Source of the DNA: Eretmocerus hayati
Lineage: Eukaryota; Arthropoda; Insecta; Hymenoptera; Aphelinidae
DNA length: 64,000 nt
Reading direction: 5' to 3'
NCBI GenBank assembly: GCA_029851415.1
Contig: CM056742.1
Location: forward strand, 97,384,976-97,448,975
Of this stretch, positions 24,516-35,500 are shown in pieces. Below the pieces are notes generated by a model. The model was not told the origin of the DNA, did no database searches, and was given only the letters and a program-made list of their open reading frames with translations. Made by a program: the position numbers and the translations under genes. Each line of letters starts with the position of its first letter. The first letter of the stretch is position 1.

Positions 24516-25407
24516 AAACCTTTAATACTGTTGATTTTTAAAGTATTTTCGGGGTTTCTCGCTAGCCGTCAGCGTATGCGTTGAAGAGACTCCTCCGGGA
24601 AAAAAGATGCAGATTCTGCATGTCGAAAGCTACAATTTCCCCCCCTGAAACATTCCGAAATCGCACGTTTACAGGGTCATAATAATTATGGTCTTTTCCG
24701 TGTTTTGTAAGACTTGTGACAACCATAGTCCCAGAATTTCGATATTTATTTTCAAGAAGTTTAAAGAGTAATTTAATACCAGTTTCTATGAAGTAATATT
24801 GAATATGCGCGCCTACAAGCCAATTATATCACTCTCTGTTTGCCCCAGTCCAGCTGAGCCTAGCGAGCTCATTTGACTCATATATAGAAGAGATATATAT
24901 ATATATATATATCTCCCTATACTATATAATTCTTTTACAATCTTCCGCCCCACGGCGCCCCACAGCGCCCCACACTTAATTTTACAAACCGCCCCACACG
25001 CCACCCCACTCCACCCCACTCCTGCCACACGATCCATTTCGGCGCACCTCAATCGACACTCTACCCCACTACTACCCACACACTTTATCCTTTAAACTAC
25101 CTTCCCACTCCACATTATATTAAATGTCTCCCCCCTACACTACATGATATGCAATTGACATAAATTACTTGTGAAAACAGTGCCGATTCTCCCCTTTCTG
25201 GAGCAACCTGTGGAATTGAATATCATTTTACCATTCTCGTTCCATTCGATACTCCATACTTATCATTATAGATCACGAACGGATTTCCTGACTACCTCAT
25301 CATCAATGAATCATCGTATTTAATTGATGAATTGAGGTACCGCTCAAAGCCCGTTTCTTTTTTTTTTGTCGAAATAGAATAATTGCATTTTTCAATATTA
25401 TCATATA
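24516..25407. other. AT-rich spacer with a TA run and a CCCCAC-rich tract
   Basis: A TA microsatellite lies at about 24893-24912. From about 24945 to 25080 one strand is strongly C-rich, with many CCCCAC or GCCCCAC units. No gene is seen. Confidence 0.5.
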
Positions 25408-26240
25408 TGAGAGGTTCTACAGAACTTTTGACATTAGGCGTACTGCACGCTATCTCTGAACCTTCAAAAGATTATCGAAGTGTCGGAGTTGATTTGAAAA
25501 GGTTCAAGGTCCTCGGAATGTGTACTCTATTGGCTGTTCTATCAAAAGAATCTGTTTATCCACAGCACGGCCCGCAACCCTCATTCTTTGGGTATCTCTT
25601 AGCGTACTCGCGCCGTTTTTTGATTCCTTTTTTTGAAGCCTGCTGCAAAAATAAAATTGCTCGAAAAATTCTGCCAAAATTCAGTGACATTTTAGGCACC
25701 CTATATATTGAGAAAAGATTGGTTTCAGACGCGTGCCTTCAACGTGGCGTTCATAAACAAACGTCGAAGTCGCGTAACCGTGTTTTCACGAAAAGTTGAG
25801 ATCTCCCGTACTGAGCTTATAAAAAAAATAACATTTGCGATAGTTACATGATCGAAACGGATTTCAATAGCTTGAAACAACACCAATAATATCCCGTTTG
25901 GTTTGGGTGCGTGCGACCAATTGCGTTTAAATGATAGCATCAAGAAGATGGGTCAGTTCATGCGCCCACTCGACTCAAAATGGTCAAATTTCCACGGCAC
26001 GAGGGGGAGAATGGGGGCACGCTCCTGGAATGTTTTGCCCATTTTTCTCCACCTACTTCTGAACAATATCCCATAGTTCTCATGTCCAGATATGGAATGT
26101 TATTTGAGTGAGAAGCATTACAAGAATTGTATCGAAATGGTCGATGTGATCGAGCCCGTCTCAGCACTTCTATGAGGTTGCGATCGCTCATATCATCTTG
26201 GAAACAGATTAATCACACCAGAGAACCCATTCTACCTTCA

Positions 26241-26869
26241 AATGCCACCATAGACTTTATTCAAAAATTTTACGGTCAATTGAAGAATTACGACGCGCCA
26301 GATCTTGAGCAGAAGGAATTTCAGAGCTCCGGCTTGTCGTACAGGCTTATCAAACATAGACACAGCATTACGCTGTAGATGTGTATGTTTGTGCTCACCG
26401 GTAAACATTGTAGAGAATTTTGGACGACTGTGTACGGCAAGGGGGGGCTTGTAGTTATTCGCGCAACTAGTTGTTTCCTGATTCTGAGCTCTACTATCAA
26501 TATCGGTTTCGGGCATTTGACGACAACTCTGTGCAAATCGACTATTATAACCATTTTGAAAGGATTTTAAAATTCGATACATGGGAAATAGCTTGCGTGG
26601 TGCTAGATCGTCGATTGTGACAGGATATTCAATATTATTGATTCATGGAAAATAGTGAAAACAATGCTCGAGTCAAGAGGGACAAATCGAGACTTAAACG
26701 AGAGGAGCAAGAGGAGCAATTGGAGAAAAAAGAAGAAAAAAATAGCATTTGCCATATCTTCTTAAAATATGGAGCTCTACCTCGTGATTATCAGCACCAC
26801 CCATATACTGTCGATCGAAAAACACTCTGGGACCTTAGTATCTCCCCCTAATATATAGTAGTAAGAATG
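26241..26869. other. Sequence without recognisable gene
   Basis: Short ORFs only. A plus-strand ORF at 26645-26851 (68 codons) starts with a charged Lys/Glu-rich stretch, a low-complexity composition that does not support a function. Confidence 0.35.
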
Positions 26870-27145
26870 AGATCCCTCTGAATTCCCCTGAATTCCTCTG
26901 AATTCCCTTGAACTCCCCTGAATTCCCTTGACTGCCTTGAATGCCCAGGAGGGCCCCTGAGGGCCTCTGAAGTCCTTCGAGGTCCCTTGAGGGCCCCGAG
27001 TGCCTCTGACCAAATAACCTAAAATACGTTCCATATTTACCTTAGGGGCTGAGAGATTCCCCTGAGATCCCCTGAGGGCCTTCGAGGGCCTCCGAGGGCC
27101 CCTGAGGGCCCGTCAATTTTTCTGAGCCCCTGCAGGTCCCTTAGT
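26870..27145. repeat. GC-rich decamer minisatellite
   Basis: Ten-base units change from GAATTCCCCT-like (26878-26930) to GAGGGCCCCT-like (about 26945-27120), interrupted near 27005-27050. In minus-strand translation this gives a collagen-like Gly-rich pattern, which follows from the repeat and is not evidence for a gene. Confidence 0.8.
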
Positions 27146-28600
27146 CTTGTCAATTTCCCTCTGCAGCCTTCTAGAAATGATCTCGTTCTCATCATCATTA
27201 TTTTCCGTCTCATTATTCGATTATTACAACATTTAAAGTGAGCTTGGGTTACGAAGAAGATGTATATTTCTTCCAAAAAAATGTGAATTAGAAAAATTTT
27301 ACAGTATATCCGAGAATCAAAAATCAATAACCAAAATCTTTGTGTGACGGAACACTCTTCCACAACATGAACTTCATTCTCCAGAATCGAGTTCTCACTT
27401 TCCATCTCTTCACCACCTAACAATTTCAATTCATCTACAGCCTCCACTGTCACATGTACGTTGAACCTGTAAAGACCACTCAATGAAATCAATTTCGAAA
27501 CGATTCTTTCCACTCTTATCTGATTGATCAGAAAATTAACTCTTCTCTTGTAAGTCACCGCAAACTTCTAACTCCACTCCACGATCGTACGATTCAATTT
27601 GACCGTTTCCATCTTTCACAACAATGACATCAAGTTTGTGACGTATATTTGTGTACACCCAGAATTCCACTTTTATTCTTTTCATTCCTTTGAACGCATT
27701 GATCTTTCAGATGAACCTCTATCTCTGGAGAATCGACAAGATTTGTGTGAAAATCGTGTCATATAGTCGAAACATCACCAATTCAACTCACTTATTGTTC
27801 CTTTTTTCGAAGGTATATCTTCAAATTTCATTTTGTTGTATATTCCAACGTCATATTCGCGATTCTCTTGTTCAATTCGATGATATTCTCGTTATGAGAT
27901 GACAGAACAACTCTATTCGTAGAAATATCTCCAGTCATGTCTTTGAATATGGTTCTCCATACATCATCACTTATACACGTATACTCAATTTGATATGATG
28001 ATTAATTTGCTAATATTATTCTCAATTTCGTTCAAAGTTAACCATTCTGTACGTACCTCACTAATTCACTCCCATCGCCCTTTTTCTGGAACTCAGATTC
28101 GCGAAATACTTTGTCAACATACGCAACTATGGTTCTGTAATATCAATGTCATCAACATCTCTAATCATAGATATACATATCAATTAACTGAATTACTAAC
28201 GTTGTTTCATCTCCAATTTGGACTCTATTCTTCGAATAATTGAGTCCAGGAATTTTTCACATTCGCTGTGAATTCTCAAAATGAATATTCTCTGTTTCAT
28301 GCAATGCTATTATTTCATCCAAACACTCAATTCCTGTAGATCGATCTGATTATTTTGAGCACTTGCCGTATTCTTCTCCAACCTTTTCTCTCGAACTGTT
28401 CGTTCAAACACCACAAGATTACCTGCTCCCTCAGTTCATATACTTGTATCGTTTTCCCCAACTCCAGATTTCACTCCATCTCAACGGAATTTGAGAACAA
28501 TATACTTGAATTTCCAATCATATATGACAAAAATATCAAACATCAGATACCCCGTCCCAAACAACCTTTTCCGATCTCATCTGAACCATCGAATCTATTT
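27146..28600 (-). pseudogene. AT-rich region with a second Helitron helicase fragment
   Basis: Positions 27865-27960 duplicate 29140-29240 of the helicase remains (shared block ATGAGATGACAGAACAACTC). On the minus strand both read a NRVVLSSHxENIIxLNK segment, which corresponds to the helicase linker region of Helitron proteins. The remaining sequence, including a minus-strand ORF at 27037-27558 with a non-repetitive N-terminal part, is not recognised. Only the short duplicated segment supports the call. Confidence 0.45.
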
Positions 28601-28609
28601 TCAATAAAC

Positions 28610-29835
28610 GAATTCTTCTGATCTCTTCACCGAGGGAGAGCAACGTAAAGCTGTCCATTGGAGAGAATTTGTCGTTTTATATAAATATCAACCTTATCTA
28701 AACTTCAAAGTGGAGACTTATTAATTTTCATTGCCAATACCGAGACCACAGGGAGCTGTTCCCTGTGAACTACAAACGGCAGGAAAGACTCACCCTTGGT
28801 TAGTGTTAGCTTGGGTACGAAAACTATTGTCCCCATATTCTCCCCACTTATCACTTCCGCTTCAATATCATGCTTGTACAATTACCTAATCTTTAATCGA
28901 ACCCTATTACATGAACCCTTCGCCACTCTCAGATTCCGAATCATCAGATTCCAAATCAACATCACAATAGCATTTACGTTCAAATCAAGTCCATGTGGAG
29001 TTAAACCGTCTCTAATTCTATTCAGAAACTCGGTTGAATATTTCAGATGAGTGTGCTCCTCGGTTTGATCTACACCTTTGTGAGTCGCATGATCAACGCT
29101 TAGTAAGATGAAGTCGGACCATCGAACATTTCCAAGATTTTCTTATTCAATTTTATGATATTTTCTTCATGAGATGACAGAACAACTCTATTCGTAGCAA
29201 TATCTTCATTGATGTCTTTGGATATGGGTTCTACGTACATCATTACTCTTCCGCTCAGGTCTCACTTCCACTTCATCAATTCTACCCTCACCTCTACCAG
29301 AAGGATGTTGGAAAAATCAGGTCCTCAGATCTCAAATTTTTAGTCAGCTTCATTACATTAAACAATTGCCATAAGGCTGACGATGTGATAGTTTCCTGGA
29401 TTATAGAATGTCTATTCCCATTGGTCAAAACTGGCAGGATTTGTCTGAAATCCCCGCCTGAAATCACCAATATTCGACCAAAGGGTGAGTCATTGTAAAA
29501 AGCGTCACGTAGTGTTCTATCCACCACCTCCAACGCTTCTTTGGGAATCACTGATGCTTCACCCGAGACGATAACACCTGCTTCCCTCAATTTCTTCTCA
29601 TCGGCATCAGATTTCAAAAAAATACTCTCAATACTTTCTAGATCCAAGGGTATTCTGAAGTATCTATGACTTGTCATACCTTGTGGTGAAAAAAATCGAC
29701 TCAATACTCGTCCTCGCCATTGGCAGAATCTTCTTCTTTTGGGATAAAAAATATTAAATGAGAGACCTTTACAAGGAACTTTTCCCACAATCTCCAGGAC
29801 CATCAATGAAACTGACTAGACTTTCATTACTTCTT
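28610..29835 (-). pseudogene. Helitron-type PIF1 helicase, C-terminal part, broken
   Basis: Read right to left on the minus strand, the pieces follow the order of a PIF1-like helicase as found at the C terminus of Helitron Rep/Hel proteins. First comes a Walker A-like GPGDCGKSS (about 29800). A motif II region follows as SGEASVIPKEAL with a degraded DE box, then GGDFRQILPVL (motif III) and LTKNLRSED. After that come NRVVLSSHEENI, LTPHGLDLNVNAIVMLIWNL, VFVPKLTLTKGESFLPF, and a final HREQLPVVSVLAMKINKS...SNGQLYVALPR, corresponding to motifs V-VI. Frameshifts (after Walker A, near 29290 and 29110) and stops break it. The N-terminal Rep HUH nuclease domain is not seen upstream. Confidence 0.8.
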
Positions 29836-29887
29836 AAGTTACTATGGATGGACTATTGATTCTCCACTCCTTTGAATCAATAATCAG

Positions 29888-29937
29888 GAGTAGCGGGGGT
29901 TGGCGAGCGGAGCGAGCAGGGGGGCTTGCCCCCCCTA
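29888..29937 (+). mobile_element. Helitron-like 3' terminus (hairpin plus CTAG)
   Basis: A GC-rich segment contains the perfect hairpin GGGGGGCTTGCCCCCC, followed by CTAG and then T-rich DNA (TTTATATA). Helitrons end in CTRR a few bases after a GC-rich hairpin and insert next to T. It lies about 60 bp from the start of the helicase remains but points the opposite way, so it may belong to another, non-autonomous copy or to a Helentron-type end. The matching 5' end was not found. Confidence 0.5.
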
Positions 29938-29939
29938 GT

Positions 29940-30535
29940 TTATATATATATATATATACATATACACTTCTTTAACTAGAGATTCCGGGACGCGATGACG
30001 TCATTTCAGCGATATTTTGCCAAATTCCGGGACGCGTTCTGAATTCTAGGACGTCCCGGAAGGCCTCCTTCTAGATTCATATATTCTGGGACGCGGCGAA
30101 TAATATATTTTGCTATTTTCTGGGACGCGTGAAAATTTCGTGATATTTTGAAAAAAACCACTTTCTAAGCAAAGTTCTGTTATCTCCTCGGCGGTTATCT
30201 CCCACGAGGGATGGTTAGTGTTTTGAACGCAAAACGAAGTCTAAGCACACGTCTGTTATCTCCTCGGCGGTTATCTCCCACGAGGGATGGTTAGTGTTTT
30301 GAACGCAAAACGAAGTCTAAGCACACGTCTGTTATCTCCTCGGCGGTTATCTCCCACGAGGGATGGTTTAGTGTTTGAATAAAAAAATACTTTCAACCCA
30401 AAATTTCCATTTTTACACGTTTTTGGAAAAATCCCAGTATTTGGGAAAATATACTCTTTTTCGTCCCAGATTTTATGAATCCATATCGGCGTCCCAGTAT
30501 TTATAGCTATATGGATGTATATATATATATATTAC
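29940..30535. mobile_element. Inverted-repeat element in a TA run, with 76-bp tandem core
   Basis: TA runs lie at both sides (29940-29958 and about 30518-30532). The left part has several GGGACGCG motifs (29990-30130) and the right part has inverted GCGTCCCAGTATTTA (about 30489). Between them, 30163-30380 holds almost three copies of a 76-bp unit. The symmetry suggests a non-autonomous DNA element or Helitron derivative. Boundaries are not exact. Confidence 0.5.
30163..30380. repeat. 76-bp tandem repeat, about 2.9 copies
   Basis: CTAAGC starts at 30165, 30241 and 30317, so the period is exactly 76 bp. Each unit contains CCTCG and CGAGG separated by a loop (CCTCGGCGGTTATCTCCC then ACGAGG), a possible short hairpin. 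Units 2 and 3 are nearly identical; unit 1 differs at its start. Confidence 0.9.
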
Positions 30536-30932
30536 CACGATCCTGAATCATACAAAGACGCGTTGAAATGATTCTAGTTTCCAGAGCCATTTTCCTTGAA
30601 TACCCCTCGTGGTGTAATAACGAGCTGGCGAGGCAGAAAAATCGTTGCTTTTCATTCAGAATTACTTAAATATCTGACCGATAACCACATCTAGCAGTGC
30701 GCGAATGATCCGATGGGTTTACATTCGACTCAGAGTATCCAAAAGTCCTTTGGACGTCTGTGAACGTTTTTGGTTGGTACAGAAATAACATTCCCCCAAA
30801 TTAGTGGGCACGCACTTTTCCACTCCTTTTTGAGGTTCTAGTTACCACTCAAATTGATTCCAGACGCGTGCCATGAAAAAAAAATTTCATTCTGCAGTAA
30901 CCCAAATGTCAAAAGTTCTGTAGAACCTCTCA

Positions 30933-31533
30933 TTTATATTCAATCAAAATCAAACCATCAAGAAAATCTTCCAATTTCATGCATATTTCGAAATTTATTG
31001 GAAATGAATCATTAGAGAACATCTACGTCATTTCATTAATTTTTTTATATAATAATTTAGAACAATATAAAGGAAAAGATCGCCAGGAGCCCTTTGAAAA
31101 ACCTCTATAACTTCTACAAAAACTTCGAGAGATTGAAATGAATCTACGAGAATTTAATCACAATCTTACAATTTTTGATTTATCGGTTGTTAATATATCC
31201 TCCAAAACAATATTATTCGTCACAATACTACCTCACCATTTACCATACTGATCATTTCTTCCAAAACTTATCCATTCATTCAACCATTGATATCTTCATT
31301 TTTCACCTATGATAAACATAAAAGAATTTGAATCGAGCACAATAAAACTGATAGATTTCCATGTATTATCTCTAATTTACCGAAGCAAAGAATGTTTTAG
31401 TCGCTGAAAGCATCTCCTCCATTCCCATCTTCGCATCATCCAATAATTTTATATTCCCAACATTTTGAATTTTGAGTATGTATGTTTCTCCTGAGCAACA
31501 TGAATATGATGTATTGATATATATTCATTAGAA
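30933..31533. other. AT-rich sequence without recognisable gene
   Basis: Very AT-rich with no ORF worth naming. Nothing is recognised. Confidence 0.4.
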
Positions 31534-31779
31534 TCAAGAAATCACCTCATAATCACCATTTTCTTCAAGATCACCAATCATCTCTAATTTAGATCCTCTT
31601 TCAAATGATAATGATTCCTCATCTCGGTAGATCAACAAGAGCTCCAACTTGTGATTTCCGTCTGTCAACACTCCGAAGTATTCTGAATCATTCTTTTTCG
31701 TCTTCAGAATAGACGTACTCCTCAGATAACCTCTAATTTCTGTCCGGGGAGAAAATTCGTCAACCGTACTGCCCATCAT
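31534..31779 (-). CDS. Small ORF of unknown function, possibly OB-fold-like
   Basis: An 81-codon ORF in very AT-rich DNA. The translation is compact and charged, with alternating hydrophobic residues and turns (EYFGVLTDGNHKLELLLIYR, then RGSKLEMIGDLEENGDYEV). The pattern is reminiscent of an OB-fold beta-barrel, but I cannot prove it from sequence alone. It starts 16 bases after the stop of another minus-strand ORF (31796-31981). It could be an exon, a decayed transposon gene (some Helitrons carry RPA-like OB-fold proteins) or chance. Confidence 0.3.
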   Translation of the reverse strand: MMGSTVDEFSPRTEIRGYLRSTSILKTKKNDSEYFGVLTDGNHKLELLLIYRDEESLSFERGSKLEMIGDLEENGDYEVIS

Positions 31780-31795
31780 GGATACTCAACAATAA

Positions 31796-31981
31796 TCACT
31801 CATTACTTATGAATCCAGTTTTCTTAGGAATGTCCTTGAACTGAATTATTGAGGCCTTTCTATTCTTCAATTCATCTGGAACCCCACAAGAGATTATCTT
31901 CGAGTTATGATTTAGTGTACACTCATATCCCACATTTGCTTTGGTATATGATTTAGATTTTTGTATTGTAATATTCTCCAA
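31796..31981 (-). CDS. Small ORF of unknown function upstream of the 81-codon ORF
   Basis: A 61-codon ORF, Lys/Asn/Ile-rich with two Cys residues, lying immediately upstream of the 31534-31779 ORF on the same strand. No domain is recognised. The pair could be two exons or two parts of one decayed frame. Evidence for expression is absent. Confidence 0.2.
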   Translation of the reverse strand: MENITIQKSKSYTKANVGYECTLNHNSKIISCGVPDELKNRKASIIQFKDIPKKTGFISNE

Positions 31982-33542
31982 AATAATTCCCTGAAAAACT
32001 CATAATCCATCAATAAATGACATAGTTTTTAATTTATGACAATATATTCCGTTCACTCCTCAACTTACTTCATTCAACTTCAGTTTGTCACTGAATTTTG
32101 CAATATTTTCGCTATAAATATTACATTGAATCTTCGCACCAGAATTGTTGTATTAAAGAATGTTGTATTTCAGTGCCGTGAAGGTCTGAAGTTGAGAAAT
32201 AATGATACAAAAAAACGGAGGTGGGATTTTTGATGTGTGAGAATGAGATAGGGCAATTTGTGAATGAACAGCTCTGGCGTGAGAGAATGAAGAGACTTTG
32301 AGATAATTTTTGATTGTAAAGATGACATTGAGGAATTTGTATATGAAAATACAGAGAGAAGGGAGGAATAAGAGAAGTGGATGGATAGGAAGAGGAACAA
32401 TACGAGAGAGGAATGGGAGAATAAATTGAGGTTGGCTACTTACATCTGAGATAGGCGACGGTGAACCACAGTGATTTGTACCGGAATTGACTGGAGCCAG
32501 AAGTGGTAGACTGTGAGGAAGAATAAGACGAGATAGGCGATGATGAATCACAATAATTTCTACTGGAATTCACTGTACTTTTCTCTACTGGAGTTCTACT
32601 GGAATTCAATGGAGCCAGAAGTGGTAGACTGTAAGGAAGAATAATAGTAAATAAAAATAAGGTTAATATTCATTACGGCATGATCAAGATATGGGATTTT
32701 CATTCAAAAAAATTGGAAATATCCATTGAAGAAAAGTTAATCAAGAGTAAAAATTCAATTAGAAATTAAAATAATGAAAAATTGGTATTTTAAAGAGAGG
32801 CGAAGAAATAAAGGGAGGGATGGGTATAGTGTAAGGAGAGTGGGTAAGGAAGTTGTGAATGAGATGGAATTGAATAGTGAAAATGGAGAGATGAGTGGGT
32901 GGTAAGAGTGAGAATAAGTATGGAGGAAAATTTGGAAGTGGAGTTAAGAATCAATGTTGTGGAGGAAATTCAAGGTAGAGAAAAATGAGGCCTGTAATAC
33001 TTACGTGAATGGATTATGCAGATTGTATGGTTGGACCGTAGAAATAAGTCATCAAAATGATGTTTAAAAGACAGTGTAAAAAATTGGGCTACCAAAAAAT
33101 TGTATAACCAATAGTATGAAAAAGATGAGACACACGGAGGTGACGGGAGGCGAATGAAAAATTTTCTCGTCTAAAAACAACAACGGTTACCGTTGTCAAG
33201 GAAAGAAAAAATCAATAAATCAATATCGGTTATAGCTTAGACATAGAGAGCGGAATTTGGTCTTTCTCCGATGTGACACTAGTGACATTGTCAACCGTGG
33301 TGGGCAATGGAAGTATGTGGGATGTATAAAGCGCATGCGCACAGCTGAGAAAGGTCTGCTGAGTCCAGTTCTCGGACCTGACTTACGGATGACGAGTGAA
33401 TTCCTGCTCTCATGTCCAAAATCCAATATCATGTAACTGGTGACACTGTTTGATTGGTCAGTCATGTCTTACTTAATTAAAAACACACACATATTATTAA
33501 AAGTATGATTCTCACTACCTCGACAATGTGAAAAATATTTAT
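31982..33542. other. Purine-rich stretch with local direct repeats
   Basis: From about 32170 to 33000 the plus strand is strongly purine-rich (GAGA, GGAA and GTGGAT motifs), which explains Ser/Pro/Leu-rich minus-strand ORFs. Direct repeats of about 80-100 bp lie at 32450-32527 and 32533-32641 (shared blocks GGAGCCAGAAGTGGTAGACT and GAGATAGGCGA). From 33000 to 33540 nothing further is recognised. Confidence 0.5.
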
Positions 33543-34173
33543 GTAAATTTACCAGTCCCAGCGGCGGTAATTCTTGGATACCAGGCTGGGACGTGTAAAT
33601 TCACAAGCGGGTTGTAAATTTCATCACAGGTCGCCAGTCGATGGTAAATTTCATACGAAAACGAGACCTCATTCCGGGCAGCTGAAATTCACCATCGGCT
33701 GTCAACATAAGCGTCGAGTTGACTTAAATCATTTTCAATCAGCGGTGCTTGGAATAGTGATTCCAAAATATTAGACAGAGTCTTGGGGACTCGTCGAAAC
33801 TCAATCGTTGGTTCCTCGCGCGAATAGACCCAAAGCAATCTACAACACGACGCGGTGGCTGGCATAATACCTTTATTCGAATATGGTTGGGAACTTTCGG
33901 ATTGTTCCAACTCTCGGATCTCTTTTTCTAATGCAATGATTAAGAGAGAGAGAGAGAGAGCACCGAGAGTTCCGAATAATCCGAAATAATAATACAATAA
34001 ACCTAAAACCAAATTTTGATCCAAGTGTCGGCTGATCGAGGCACTCGCAGCTGCGGGAATACGCAAGGGGAGTGGGATGAAATTTACAAGCCTGGGGGTG
34101 AATTTATAAGAAGATTTTAACAAGCTGGGACTGGTATGCAAGAATTACCACAACCGAGGCTGGTAAATTTACA
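33543..34173. mobile_element. TIR element of about 630 bp
   Basis: The left end, AAATTTACCAGTCCCAG, with GGTAATTCTTGGATACCAG just inside, is matched in inverted orientation by the right end (ACCAGTCCCAG-type block, CAAGAATTACCA, then CTGGTAAATTT). Inner inverted blocks around GTAAATTTCATC support it. It has a GA microsatellite near 33944-33960. There is no transposase. The 150-codon minus-strand ORF within it has no recognised domain. The target duplication is not resolved. Confidence 0.6.
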
Positions 34174-34447
34174 AGGAGGTGGAAAATTAAGAATTCTCGA
34201 TAAAATTAACCAATGACCGGGTTGTGTTATCACCAAGCTAGTTCTTGGAATTAAATATAAATTGTTTACAGTCTAGTGGTAGAGAAGAGGAGGGGGGCCA
34301 GTAATACAACAAGTCTAGGGCGGGTTTCAGACTTTATATACATTTTAATCAAAAACTTCAACGAGGAATTTGCTAAAAGTATCATAGAATATCACTTGAA
34401 AGTAGCCATTCTTCCGCCAATTCGGCGGATATCCTTACGGGCCGATA

Positions 34448-34854
34448 GGGATGTTGAATTTTCTTAAAGAATGGTTTGGCAAATTGGAGCATATCGAGAT
34501 GGGTAGGGTGCAATTGGGAAAAGAATTACCGAAAATTGTTTTCATCTAGCGCAAATTGTTTGAAATTTTGATGATTTGAGCCGTGTGACGTCAATTTTCT
34601 TGATCCCTTCAGGGAAAGATTCGGCAAATTCGAGAAAATGGACATAAGTATTGTGCAACTTGAGAAAAAATTCTCAAAAATTCTATTGGTGTTGCGCAAA
34701 TTGTTTGACAGGAAGATGAGTTGCAGCTTGTGAGGACTATGGCCACAATCGTCTTACTTTCAAAGAATTTGCGCAAGATGAAAAGTATTTTCATAAATCT
34801 ATTCAAAATTTCGTGAAATTTATTCAATCATTTCTAAAAAATCTTCTTGTCATC
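34448..34854. mobile_element. Degenerate copy of the LTR-inserted MITE
   Basis: It is collinear with the first two thirds of the 57177-57657 MITE. TA flanks the left end (34446-34447), a GATGTTGaATTTTcTT-like terminus follows, then repeated TTTGGCAAATT, GTGCAA(C/T)TTG and GCGCAAATTGTTTGA blocks. The right end near 34854 is a weaker inverted match followed by TA. It is clearly older than the copy in the LTR. Confidence 0.55.
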
Positions 34855-35500
34855 TAGTTCTAGGATTCATTATTTTCATAGTACTTATGGGAAAACTCTA
34901 AAATTCAATGAATCATTTGCAATATTCGATTTAGAAAGTTCAAACTTTTGTGAAATTGCATGTTAAATAGATTTCTTCAAACAAACTAATAGCTCCAATT
35001 TAAAACAACTTAGAATGTAGTTATTTCGACTCATATTGATGAAATAGAGATTTTTTATCAACGATTTTGATAGTATTGACTAAACAATCATTATAACAAT
35101 TAAGAGACAAGGAGGGTCCCTCCCACACAAAATCCCTATATCAAGCTTGCCAACATAAAATCGAAATCAGGGTTGCCAACCTTACGTTACAAATGTCCCT
35201 AGGCGGAAGCAAATTCCCCTAGATTCTTTTCTATTGTGCGTATATACATTCATTGATGGGTTGGTGGATGAGTAGGAGGGTTGGTGGGTCGGTGGGTCGG
35301 TCGGTCGGTGTCTGTGTGTGTGTGTGTTTGTGTGTGTGAGAGAGTTCGTGGTATCCTTTTTCGTGAGACAGTCCAATACACGTACACTTACTAGACGAAT
35401 ACAATGAATATATTCACATTTTACGGCGTGCTGTCACCGGCTCGAGGATATGGATTTGTGTTCATGTGTGTGTGTTTCTACTTTTGTGTAGTGTGTTTGT
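34855..35500. other. AT-rich sequence and GT/GGTC microsatellite
   Basis: A run of GGTCGGT and GTGTGT units lies at about 35265-35345. A degenerate first unit of the following tandem repeat can be seen from about 35350. No gene is seen. Confidence 0.5.

Larger units (their letters stand above)
25408..30932. mobile_element. Possible 5.5-kb TIR element enclosing Helitron remains
   Basis: The left end (25408 onward) contains GAGGTTCTACAGAACTTTTG and ACATT. The right end (to 30932) carries the same about 30 bases in inverted orientation. TA precedes the left end; the right flank reads TTTATA, so a TA duplication is possible but imperfect. The same termini bound the smaller 15740-16933 element, and an internal block near 25892 is shared with it. 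The interval also contains a minisatellite, helicase remains and a hairpin terminus, which would be later insertions. The pairing of these two ends as one element is an inference. Confidence 0.4.

Noticed and set aside
26777..27034. Collagen-like Gly-Pro-Gln-rich ORF
   Set aside because: It is a direct consequence of the decamer minisatellite.
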